From: Actinophytocola sp050699935
GTDB taxonomy: Bacteria > Actinomycetota > Actinomycetes > Mycobacteriales > Pseudonocardiaceae
Length of the DNA: 64,000 bases
Direction: 5' to 3'
Assembly (NCBI RefSeq): GCF_050699935.1
Contig: NZ_JBOHGB010000018.1
Coordinates: forward strand, 1 to 64,000
Numbering within the stretch: position 1 is the stretch's first letter; each line of letters starts with the position of its first letter. The notes under the pieces were generated by a model that saw only the letters and a program-made list of their open reading frames with translations, was not told where the DNA came from and did not search any database. The position numbers were made by a program, and so were the translations under genes. Positions 24,975 to 34,126 of the stretch are shown here, one piece after another.

Positions 24975-26287
24975 CCGAGGTGTTCGGCCGCGCTCAGCAG
25001 CAGTTCCTCGCCGCCGGGCGGTGCGACGAGCTGGAGTCCCACCGGCAGGCCGTCGACCATTCCGGCGGGCACGGACAGCGCGGGCAGGCCTAGCACGCTC
25101 CACGGGCTGGTCAGCGACAGCAGCGCGGTGCGGACGTCGATCTCCGTGTCACCGATCCGTCCGGTCCGCGCGCCGACCGGTGGGGCCGGGAGCGGAACCG
25201 TGGGCAGCGCCAGCAGGTCGTGGTCGGCGAACAGCGAGCCGATCGTGTCGAGGGCCCGGCGCCGGTCCTCGAGTGCCCGCACGTACTCCCAGCCGCGCAC
25301 CTCCTCGGCCGCCCGCAGCCGGGCCAGCACCTCCTCGTCGAACAGCTCGGGGGCCCTCGCCACGCGCTCGGCGTGGATCGCGTAGGCGTCGCTGCCGTGG
25401 ATGGCGCCGTAGATCGACAGCAGCGTCCCGGCGTTCGGCACGGCCACGTCCTCGGCGTGCGGCACCAGCGCACGCGCCGCACGTGTCACGGCGTCGTCGG
25501 CCGGGTGGAACGTCTCCGGGGCCACCCAGCCGATCCGCGGCCGCGGCGGCTCGTCAGGCTCCGGTCCGGTGTCGGCCAGTACGCGCCACAGCAGCCGGCA
25601 GTCGGCGACCGTCCGGGTGAGCGGGCCGACCGCGTCCAGGGTCGGGGACAGCGGGAAGACGCCGTCGCCCGGGATCGCACCGAAGGTCGGCCGCAGCCCG
25701 ACGATGCCGCAGCACGCGGCCGGGATACGTACCGAGCCACCGGTGTCCGTGCCGACGGCCAGCGGGACAATGCCCGCGGCCACGGCGACGGCGGACCCCG
25801 CGCTGGACCCGCCGGACATGGCCGCCGGGCGGTACGGGTTGCGGGCCGGCCCGGTCGCCGAGCGGTCGCCGGTCGGCCCGTAGGCGAACTCGTGCGTCAC
25901 GGTCTTGCCGACCACGACCGCGCCGGCCTCCCGCAGCCGGCGCACGCACTCCGCGTCCCGCTCGGGCACGTTGTCGGCGAAGTGCCGCGAGCCCATGGTC
26001 GTGCGCAGGCCCGCCGTGTCGACGAGGTCCTTCACCGCGACCGGTATCCCGTGCAGGGGCCCGCGATCCCGGCCGGCGGCGAGTTCGTCGGCAGCACGGC
26101 GGGCGGCCCCGCGGGCACCGGCCTCGTCGAGCGTCACGAACGCGTTGAGCGACGGGTCGAGCCGGGCGGCGGCCGCCAGCGCGTGCTCCACCAGGTCGGT
26201 GGGCGAGCGCCGGCCGCCCCGCAGCTCATCGGCGAGCTCGGCGACGGTGTGCTCGGTGAAGAAGCCCGCACCCGGTGGCCGCGTCAC
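24971..26287 (-). CDS. Amidase-signature family hydrolase
   Basis: 438 residues. The Ser-cisSer-Lys triad is visible: Lys in PVAVKDLVDT, the cis-Ser in MSGGSSAGSAVAVA and the nucleophile Ser in GTDTGGSVRIPAA. Family members cleave amides (or act as GatA); no gatB or gatC is nearby, so this is probably a free-standing amidase of unknown substrate. Its GTG start overlaps the lexA stop (GTGA), so it should be co-translated with lexA and rise in the SOS response. That pairing is unusual as far as I know. Confidence 0.88.
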   Translation of the reverse strand: MTRPPGAGFFTEHTVAELADELRGGRRSPTDLVEHALAAAARLDPSLNAFVTLDEAGARGAARRAADELAAGRDRGPLHGIPVAVKDLVDTAGLRTTMGSRHFADNVPERDAECVRRLREAGAVVVGKTVTHEFAYGPTGDRSATGPARNPYRPAAMSGGSSAGSAVAVAAGIVPLAVGTDTGGSVRIPAACCGIVGLRPTFGAIPGDGVFPLSPTLDAVGPLTRTVADCRLLWRVLADTGPEPDEPPRPRIGWVAPETFHPADDAVTRAARALVPHAEDVAVPNAGTLLSIYGAIHGSDAYAIHAERVARAPELFDEEVLARLRAAEEVRGWEYVRALEDRRRALDTIGSLFADHDLLALPTVPLPAPPVGARTGRIGDTEIDVRTALLSLTSPWSVLGLPALSVPAGMVDGLPVGLQLVAPPGGEELLLSAAEHLG

Positions 26288-27054
26288 AACCGCCGCAGGA
26301 CCGCCACGACCTTGCCGAGGATCGTCGCGTCGTCGCCGGGGATCGGCTCGTAGGCCTCGTTGTGCGGCAACAGCCAGACGTGGCCGTCCTTGCGCTTGAA
26401 CGTCTTGACGGTCGCCTCGCCCTCGATCATGGCGGCGACGATCTCCCCGTTGTCGGCGGTCGGCTGCTGGCGCACCACGACCCAGTCCTGGTCGGCGATA
26501 GCCGCGTCGATCATCGAGTCACCGGCGACGCGCAGCAGGAACAGCGCTCCCTCGCCGACGATCTCCTTCGGCAGCGGGAAGACGTCCTCGACGGCCTCCT
26601 CGGCGAGGATCGGCCCACCGGCGGCGATACGACCGAGGACCGGGACGTACGCCGGAGCCGGCATGCTCTCGGCGCTCTCGTCGACCGTGTCCTCGCCGAC
26701 CAGCGTGGCGGCGCCGACCCCGTCGGCCGGCTCCGGCACGGCGTCGGGCGGCAGCACCCCGATGGCCCGCGGCCGGTTCGGGTCGCGGCGCAGGTAGCCC
26801 TTCTGTTCGAGGGCGCGCAGCTGGTAGGCGACGGACGAGGTGGAGGTGAGCCCCACGGCCTCGCCGATCTCCCGGACGCTCGGCGGGTAGCCGAACCGCT
26901 CCACCCAGGTGCGGATCACCTCGAGCACCTCGCGCTGCCGGACGGGCAGCTCGGTGTCTTCGCCCCGGTCGAGGTCCGGGAAGCTGCGTAGGTTCCCTTT
27001 GAGGGGCTTCCGCTTGGGGACACCCTTGGGTATTCCTCCGGGTTTGCGTGGCAC
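26284..27054 (-). CDS. lexA: LexA repressor
   Basis: 256 residues. SOS repressor with self-cleaving protease domain. Winged helix: FGYPPSVREIGEAVGLTSTS then SVAYQLRALEQKGYL. The cleavage site is A145-G146 (RIAAGGP); catalytic residues are S180 (GDSM) and K217 (ATVKTFKR). The GTG at 27054 has GGAGG eight bases upstream and gives an N-terminus starting PRKPGGIPKG; the frame is open much farther but lacks a better start. A box upstream (27153-27168) implies autoregulation. The amidase is coupled behind it. Confidence 0.95.
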   Translation of the reverse strand: MPRKPGGIPKGVPKRKPLKGNLRSFPDLDRGEDTELPVRQREVLEVIRTWVERFGYPPSVREIGEAVGLTSTSSVAYQLRALEQKGYLRRDPNRPRAIGVLPPDAVPEPADGVGAATLVGEDTVDESAESMPAPAYVPVLGRIAAGGPILAEEAVEDVFPLPKEIVGEGALFLLRVAGDSMIDAAIADQDWVVVRQQPTADNGEIVAAMIEGEATVKTFKRKDGHVWLLPHNEAYEPIPGDDATILGKVVAVLRRL

Positions 27055-27152
27055 TGCCCTGCCTCCCTGCGCGCCGGTCGTCTGTTCGAACGCCCGGATG
27101 TGACTGTCTGTTTCAACTGCGACTTCGACGTTAACCGTCCGCCACGACGAGA

Positions 27153-27168
27153 TCAAACACCTGTTCGA
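27153..27168 (-). promoter_or_regulatory. LexA SOS box of lexA
   Basis: TCAAACACCTGTTCGA differs from TCGAAC-N4-GTTCGA at one base. It lies about 100 bases before the lexA GTG and would mediate autorepression. A further 11-mer TGTTCGAACGC occurs at 27083-27093 and again at 27261-27271, flanking the intergenic region; these have only fused half-sites and may be weak sites. Confidence 0.8.
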
Positions 27169-27192
27169 CGACACGCCGGACGGTTCTCGTTT

Positions 27193-27215
27193 TTGTCGGT
27201 GGCCCGTGGTACAAA
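27193..27215 (+). promoter_or_regulatory. PafBC/RecA-NDp type promoter of the LysM gene
   Basis: TTGTCGGTG, eight bases (gcccgtgg), then TACAAA. The -35 part is a perfect match to TTGTCRGTG and the spacing is exact; the -10 differs from TANNNT only in the last base. The transcription start would fall near 27222, just before the LexA box at 27233, so LexA bound there would block this promoter. Confidence 0.75.
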
Positions 27216-27232
27216 TTCGCACGAGGGTTCGA

Positions 27233-27248
27233 TCGAACGACTGTTCGA
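27233..27248 (+). promoter_or_regulatory. Perfect LexA SOS box upstream of the LysM gene
   Basis: TCGAACGACTGTTCGA is an exact match to TCGAAC-N4-GTTCGA, 38 bases before the ATG at 27286 and downstream of the PafBC-like -10 element. Confidence 0.9.
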
Positions 27249-27285
27249 GCTTCGGGCAGGTGTTCGAACGCGACGGGAGGCAGTC

Positions 27286-27753
27286 ATGAGCGTGGTGGCG
27301 CACCGGGCGAAGGAGCAGGCCGAGCGGACGCGGGCGCGTGTTCCGGCCCAGCGCGAGGCTGTCGAGCAGGTCGTTCCCCCGCTGCGCCGCCGGACGCGCC
27401 CGGTCGCCCCGCCGACCCGGCGTCGCGTCGTGGGTGCGCCCCGGGTGGTCCCGCGGACGGACTGCGCGCCGAGGCGGCCGCACCTGCCCGTGTCGTGGCT
27501 GCTCGCGGTCGCGGCCGTCGTGTGCCTGGCCGTGGTCGGCCTGGGGATGTTGGCGAGCTCGGGGCAGGCCTCGGTGCCGGAGCGGACCACGGTGGTCCGG
27601 GTGGAGCCCGGGGAGAGTCTGTGGGAGCTGGCCGGCCGGGTCGCGCCGGGCAGCGACGAGAGCGCGGTGGTCGACCGGATTCGCGAGCTGAACGGCGGCC
27701 TGGCGGACGGAGTCACGCCCGGCCAGCCGTTAACCGTCCCGACCGCCGGCTGA
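27286..27753 (+). CDS. SOS-inducible LysM membrane protein, Rv2719c/ChiZ-like
   Basis: 155 residues. A long basic, Arg/Pro-rich cytoplasmic N-terminus is followed by one transmembrane span (PVSWLLAVAAVVCLAVVGLG) and an outer LysM domain (TVVRVEPGESLWELAGRVAP through GVTPGQPLTVP) that binds peptidoglycan. Size, layout and position beside lexA match Rv2719c of M. tuberculosis, a damage-induced protein that interferes with cell division, and the functional analogue DivS of C. glutamicum. A perfect SOS box and a PafBC-like promoter lie upstream; GGGAGG precedes the ATG. It is expected to pause division during DNA damage. Confidence 0.88.
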   Translation: MSVVAHRAKEQAERTRARVPAQREAVEQVVPPLRRRTRPVAPPTRRRVVGAPRVVPRTDCAPRRPHLPVSWLLAVAAVVCLAVVGLGMLASSGQASVPERTTVVRVEPGESLWELAGRVAPGSDESAVVDRIRELNGGLADGVTPGQPLTVPTAG

Positions 27754-28138
27754 ACCACGGCCGATCGCGCTGCCACGCGACCCTCGTTCGGCGATGCCCG
27801 GAGCCACCCCGACTCCGGCGACTGATGAACCGACGCGAGCTACTCGACGAGCGTCCGCTGCCGCGTACGAGTGTCGCCTGCCTGGTTGACGCCGGATGCC
27901 GTTCCCGGCACGGGCGATCACGTTCCCCGAGTGACCCGGACAACATCCCCCTTCCGCATGTCCGCACTTGGGCGACTTGCATCATGTGGCGTCTAGGCAT
28001 ACCGTCGACCCCAACATCTAGTAGTTACAGACTTGTAGTTAGTCCACAGGCTGGGGCAGGTTGTCCACCGGCCATCCACAAGGTGATCACCACGTGGGCT
28101 TGGCTGCGAGCGGGCGAGACGACGAGGGGTGATCCTGG
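27754..28138 (+). promoter_or_regulatory. 385-bp intergenic region upstream of nrdR with a possible NrdR site
   Basis: No gene is supported. At 28012-28041 two similar blocks, caacatctagtagtta and cagacttgtagtta, lie 14 bases apart and resemble actinobacterial NrdR boxes (core ACATCTAGT / CTTGTAGT). NrdR normally binds paired boxes ahead of ribonucleotide reductase operons, including nrdRJ, but the 14-base spacing is shorter than usual. No cobalamin riboswitch could be recognised here, although nrdJ is B12-dependent. Confidence 0.4.
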
Positions 28139-28591
28139 ATGAAGTGTCCGTTCTGCCGCCATGCGGACTCCAGGGTCGTCGACTCCCGGGAGGTGGACGA
28201 AGGCCAGGCCATCCGGCGGCGGCGGTCGTGCGCGAAGTGCAGCCGGCGGTTCACCACGGTCGAGGAGGCGGTCCTCGCGGTGGTAAAGCGCTCCGGCGTC
28301 ACCGAGCCGTTCAGCCGCGAGAAGGTCGTCACCGGGGTGCGGCGTGCGTGTCAGGGACGCCCCGTCGACGAGGACGCACTGCAACAACTGGCCCAGCTGG
28401 TCGAGGAGACGATCCGGTCGACCGGACCGGCCGAGGTGCCGAGCCACGAGGTCGGGCTCGCCATCCTCGGCCCGCTGCGCGAGCTCGACGAGGTCGCCTA
28501 TCTCCGGTTCGCCAGCGTGTACCGCTCCTTCTCGTCGATCGAGGACTTCGAGAAGGAGATCGCGGGGTTGCGGGGAACACCAGAGGCATGA
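28139..28591 (+). CDS. nrdR: Transcriptional repressor NrdR
   Basis: 150 residues. Zinc ribbon MKCPFC...CAKCSRRFTT at the N-terminus, then an ATP-cone (RSGVTEPFSREKVVTGVRRA). It senses dATP/ATP and represses ribonucleotide reductase genes. The ATG is at the family start. It lies 95 bases upstream of nrdJ in the same direction, the nrdRJ arrangement known from Streptomyces. Confidence 0.96.
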   Translation: MKCPFCRHADSRVVDSREVDEGQAIRRRRSCAKCSRRFTTVEEAVLAVVKRSGVTEPFSREKVVTGVRRACQGRPVDEDALQQLAQLVEETIRSTGPAEVPSHEVGLAILGPLRELDEVAYLRFASVYRSFSSIEDFEKEIAGLRGTPEA

Positions 28592-28686
28592 GGCGGCAAC
28601 GAATCAGGAACAGGTCGGATCGGACGGTGACGTCAGCGGGGACGTCGGTGTCAGGGGTAGCGAGTAACGAGGGAGAGGGACTGGTC

Positions 28687-31503
28687 ATGACGGAGACTGT
28701 CGGCGCTTCGGCGGCGCGGGGCGCCCAGGAGGTGAGCCGGGGGCTCACCGTGCGGCGTGTGCACACCACCGATGGTGTGCACCCGTACGACGAGGTCACC
28801 TGGGAGCAGCGCGACGTGGTGATGACCAACTGGCGCGACGGCTCGGTGAACTTCGAGCAGCGGGGCGTGGAGTTCCCCGAGTTCTGGTCGGTCAACGCGA
28901 CGAACATCGTGACCAGCAAGTACTTCCGGGGCGCGGTGGGCACCCCGGTCCGTGAGCACTCGCTGCGCCAGCTGATCGACCGCGTCGTCAAGACCTATGT
29001 GGACGCCGGCACCAAGCACGGCTACTTCGCCACACCGGCCGATGCCGAGGTCTTCTCCCACGAGCTGACCTGGATGCTGCTCCACCAGGTGTTCAGCTTC
29101 AACTCGCCGGTCTGGTTCAACGTCGGTACCTCGTCGCCCCAGCAGGTGTCCGCCTGCTTCATCCTCTCCGTCGACGACACGATGGACTCGATCCTGAACT
29201 GGTACCGCGAGGAGGGCCTGATCTTCAAGGGCGGCTCCGGCGCCGGGCTGAACCTCTCCCGCATCCGCTCGTCAAAGGAGCTGCTGTCCTCCGGGGGCAC
29301 CGCGTCCGGCCCGGTCTCCTTCATGCGCGGCGCCGACGCCTCCGCCGGCACGATCAAGTCCGGCGGCGCCACCCGCCGTGCCGCGAAGATGGTCGTGCTC
29401 GACGTCGACCACCCGGACGTCGAGGAGTTCATCGAGACCAAGGCCAAGGAGGAGCAGAAGATCCGCGTCCTGCGCGACGCCGGCTTCGACATGGATCTCG
29501 GCGGTACCGACATCACCTCGGTGCAGTACCAGAACGCCAACAACTCGATCCGGGTGTCCGACGAGTTCATGCACGCCGTCGAGGGGGCCAACGACTTCGG
29601 CCTGCGCGCCCGCACCACCGGCGAGATCCTCGAGCGCGTCGACGCGAAGACGCTGTTCCGCAAGATGGCCCAGGCCGCGTGGGAGTGCGCCGACCCGGGC
29701 ATCCAGTACGACGACACGATCAACGACTGGCACACCTGCCCCGAGTCGGGCCGGATCACCGCGTCGAACCCGTGCAGCGAGTACCTGCACCTCGACAACT
29801 CCAGCTGCAACCTCGCATCGCTGAACCTGATGAAGTTCCTGCGCGAGGACTGCACGTTCGACGGCGAGCTGTTCACGCGCTCGGTCGAGCTCGTGATCAC
29901 CGCGATGGACATCTCGATCTGCTTCGCGGACTTCCCGACCGAGCCGATCGGCGACACCACGCGCAAGTACCGGCAGCTGGGCATCGGCTACGCCAACCTC
30001 GGCGCGCTGCTGATGGCCACCGGCCACGCGTACGACTCCGAGGGCGGCCGCTCGCTCGCGGCGAGCATCTCATCGCTGATGACCGGCACCGCCTACCGGC
30101 GCTCCGCCGAGCTCGCCGGTGTCGTCGGACCGTACGACGGCTACGTTCGCAACGCCGAGCCGCATCAGCGCGTCATGCGCAAGCACGCGGCGGCCAACGA
30201 CCTCATCCGCACCCATCACCGCAACGACATCGCGATCCAGCGGCTGGCGACCCGCGAGTGGCAGCGCGGCCTGCAGATCGGCGCGTCGAACGGGTGGCGC
30301 AACGCGCAGGCGGCGGTGATCGCGCCGACCGGCACCATCGGCCTGATGATGGACTGCGACACCACCGGGGTCGAGCCCGACCTCGCGCTGGTGAAGTTCA
30401 AGAAGCTGGTCGGCGGCGGTTCGATGCAGATCGTCAACCAGACCGTGCCTCGTGCGCTGAAGGCCCTGAACTACCAGGAAGAGCAGATCGAGGCGATCGT
30501 CGAGTACATCGCCGAGCACGGCCACATCGTCGACGCGCCGGGCCTGCGCCGGGAGCACTACGAGGTGTTCGACTGCGCGATGGGCGAGCGCTCCATCGCG
30601 CCGATGGGCCACGTCCGGATGATGGCCGCGGTGCAGCCGTTCATCTCGGGCGCGATCTCCAAGACGGTGAACATGCCCGAGGCGGCGACCGTCGAGGACA
30701 TCGAACAGATCTACTTCGAGGGCTGGAAGCTGGGCCTCAAGGCGCTGGCGATCTACCGCGACAACTGCAAGGTCGGCCAGCCGCTGTCGGCCGGCAAGGG
30801 CGCCAACAAGGGCGGAGTGCCCGAGAAGGTCGTCGAGTACCGCCCGGTGCGCAAGCGCCTGCCGAAGAAGCGTCCGTCGCAGACGGTGTCCTTCACGGTC
30901 GGTGGCGCGGAGGGCTACCTGCACGCGGGCTCGTACCCGGACGACGGGCTGGGTGAGATCTTCATCAAGCTGGGCAAGCAGGGCTCGACGCTCGCCGGCG
31001 TGATGGACGCGTTCGCCACGTCGATCTCGGTGGGCCTGCAGTACGGAATCCCGCTGGAGTTCTACGTCTCGAAGTTCCAGAACCTGCGATTCGAGCCGGC
31101 CGGCATGACGGATGATCCGGACCTGCGCATCGCCACCAGCGTGCTCGACTACATCTTCCGCCGGCTGGCCCTGGACCACCTGCCCTACGACAAGCGGGCC
31201 CAGCTTGGGATCTACACCGCGGACGAGCGCGCCGCCCAGGTCAGCAACGACTACGCCGCACCGTCCGATGTGGACCTGGAAGGCCTCCGCACGTCGGTCG
31301 ACGCCACGCCCTCCCGCCCGGCCGTCGAGCCGGCTCGGGAGGAGCCGGAGGTCGTCGAGGCGCACAGCTCGACGGAACTGCTGGAGCTGCACCTGGGTAA
31401 GGCGGCCGACGCACCCCTGTGCATGACCTGCGGCACGAAGATGCGACCGGCCGGCTCGTGCTACGTCTGCGAGGGCTGCGGCTCGACGTCCGGCTGCAGC
31501 TGA
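28687..31503 (+). CDS. nrdJ: Vitamin B12-dependent (class II) ribonucleoside-diphosphate reductase
   Basis: 938 residues. Adenosylcobalamin-dependent reductase making deoxynucleotides. Active-site landmarks: FNSPVWFNVG, VSACFILSVDDTMDSI, GSGAGLNLSRIRS, NPCSEYLHLDNSSCNLASLN (the N-C-E and second Cys region) and APTGTIGLMMDCDT. The C-terminus has a zinc-ribbon tail CMTCGTKM...CYVCEGCGSTSGCS, whose cysteines re-reduce the active site. The ATG at 28687 is preferred; the frame runs back into nrdR without a plausible start. Co-transcribed with nrdR; a strong hairpin follows the stop. Confidence 0.95.
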   Translation: MTETVGASAARGAQEVSRGLTVRRVHTTDGVHPYDEVTWEQRDVVMTNWRDGSVNFEQRGVEFPEFWSVNATNIVTSKYFRGAVGTPVREHSLRQLIDRVVKTYVDAGTKHGYFATPADAEVFSHELTWMLLHQVFSFNSPVWFNVGTSSPQQVSACFILSVDDTMDSILNWYREEGLIFKGGSGAGLNLSRIRSSKELLSSGGTASGPVSFMRGADASAGTIKSGGATRRAAKMVVLDVDHPDVEEFIETKAKEEQKIRVLRDAGFDMDLGGTDITSVQYQNANNSIRVSDEFMHAVEGANDFGLRARTTGEILERVDAKTLFRKMAQAAWECADPGIQYDDTINDWHTCPESGRITASNPCSEYLHLDNSSCNLASLNLMKFLREDCTFDGELFTRSVELVITAMDISICFADFPTEPIGDTTRKYRQLGIGYANLGALLMATGHAYDSEGGRSLAASISSLMTGTAYRRSAELAGVVGPYDGYVRNAEPHQRVMRKHAAANDLIRTHHRNDIAIQRLATREWQRGLQIGASNGWRNAQAAVIAPTGTIGLMMDCDTTGVEPDLALVKFKKLVGGGSMQIVNQTVPRALKALNYQEEQIEAIVEYIAEHGHIVDAPGLRREHYEVFDCAMGERSIAPMGHVRMMAAVQPFISGAISKTVNMPEAATVEDIEQIYFEGWKLGLKALAIYRDNCKVGQPLSAGKGANKGGVPEKVVEYRPVRKRLPKKRPSQTVSFTVGGAEGYLHAGSYPDDGLGEIFIKLGKQGSTLAGVMDAFATSISVGLQYGIPLEFYVSKFQNLRFEPAGMTDDPDLRIATSVLDYIFRRLALDHLPYDKRAQLGIYTADERAAQVSNDYAAPSDVDLEGLRTSVDATPSRPAVEPAREEPEVVEAHSSTELLELHLGKAADAPLCMTCGTKMRPAGSCYVCEGCGSTSGCS

Positions 31504-31508
31504 ACGTC

Positions 31509-31545
31509 CTCCCCTCATCCGTCCTCACGGGACGGATGAGGGGAG
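31509..31545 (+). terminator. Rho-independent-like terminator after nrdJ
   Basis: ctcccctcatccgtc and its complement gacggatgaggggag flank a short loop (ctcacgg) beginning six bases after the nrdJ stop. The stem is about 15 bp. No T-run. Confidence 0.85.
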
Positions 31546-31808
31546 ATTCGTGGGCGACCTTCAACAGCTGGGACCGCGACATCGAGACCGAGTCGACCGC
31601 CGTCGGCGGACCGGTGACCCCGACTGGAGCCCCGGCGCCCGACCGCACCCGGCTACCGTCCGCGGCATCCGGCGGTCCCGGTCGGCGAGTCCGCCGCGCG
31701 CTCGGACTTCGGCTCGCCGACGGCGCCACGTGCCGCTCGGCGTGACCCGTGCGTCGCCGGCCGAACTCCTAGCGTTGCTAGTGCGGTGGCGGTGCCAGAC
31801 TCGTTGGC
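31546..31808. promoter_or_regulatory. Spacer upstream of the TetR-family gene with a small palindrome
   Basis: No gene is supported. CTAGC-GTT-GCTAG at 31769-31781, 27 bases before the regulator's ATG, is a short perfect inverted repeat in the likely promoter and could be its own operator; TetR operators are usually longer, so this is tentative. Confidence 0.35.
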
Positions 31809-32366
31809 ATGGGCAGACGGGAGCGCGAACGGGCGCAGCGGCACGAGCTCATCGTGCAGACCGCGCGCGACCTCGCGGAGGCCGAAGGCTGGGCGGCGGT
31901 CACCACGCGCCGGCTCGCCGAGCTCATCGAGTTCAGCCAGCCCGTGCTGTACACCCACTTCGCCGGCAAGGACGCGATCATCGCGGTGGTGGCGGAGCGG
32001 GGTTTCGCGCAGCTCGCGGAGGAGCTGGCCCGCGCACGGGCGGAGTGGCCGGACGATGCCGTGCGTGCGGTCGCCTCGGCGTACGTCGCGTTCGCCGATG
32101 CCAACCCGGCGGTCTACGACGGGATGTTCAGCCGCGCCGCCGGCCTGCGGTTCGCCACGCCCGACGCGCCGGCCCCGCTGTGGGAGGCGTTCGCCGAGCT
32201 GCGGGCCACCGTCGAGCCGTACGCCCGCGGCACGGACCCGGACGTCCTCGCCGAGGTCCTGTGGAGCGCCCTGCACGGACTGGTCACCCTGACCCGCGAC
32301 GGCCGGCTGAGCGAGGGCAACCACAAGGACCGCCTCGCGACGATCGTCGCCCTCATCCGCCCGTGA
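31809..32366 (+). CDS. TetR-family transcriptional regulator
   Basis: 185 residues. N-terminal helix-turn-helix VTTRRLAELIEFSQPVLYTH followed by FAGKDAIIAVV; the C-terminal half (VASAYVAFADANPAVYDGMF, then LWSALHGLVTLTRDGRL) matches the WHG-type ligand domain. It probably represses itself and perhaps the ABC-F gene 158 bases downstream in the same direction; no ligand can be predicted. The ATG is at the family start; upstream ribosome site weak. Confidence 0.88.
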   Translation: MGRRERERAQRHELIVQTARDLAEAEGWAAVTTRRLAELIEFSQPVLYTHFAGKDAIIAVVAERGFAQLAEELARARAEWPDDAVRAVASAYVAFADANPAVYDGMFSRAAGLRFATPDAPAPLWEAFAELRATVEPYARGTDPDVLAEVLWSALHGLVTLTRDGRLSEGNHKDRLATIVALIRP

Positions 32367-32524
32367 CCCGTGCCGTGTGGTGGTAATTCGGTTGCGGCGC
32401 TCGCGCGGCGCGTGGCAGCGTGGCCGCGCTACGTCGTCGAACCTGGAGGCGCCGGCCCGATGATCTTCTGAGGCATCGCGAACTCGGTTTTCCCGAACCC
32501 TTTCGGCATGCCTCGGAGGCTGTT
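32367..32524 (+). promoter_or_regulatory. Leader of the ABC-F gene with a four-codon upstream reading frame and hairpin
   Basis: A ribosome site (GGAGG at 32445-32449) precedes ATG ATC TTC TGA at 32460-32471, encoding Met-Ile-Phe. Directly after it, AGGCAT (32471-32476) can pair with ATGCCT (about 32509-32514) around a 33-base loop just before the ABC-F ribosome site CGGAGG. Antibiotic-resistance ABC-F genes are often controlled by drug-stalled translation of a short leader peptide; this layout fits that scheme but is unproven. Confidence 0.45.

Positions 32525-34122
<1,598 letters not shown>

Positions 34123-34126
<4 letters not shown>

Noticed and set aside
27754..28138. Cobalamin riboswitch ahead of nrdRJ
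   Set aside because: No B12-box-like sequence or suitable set of helices could be recognised.
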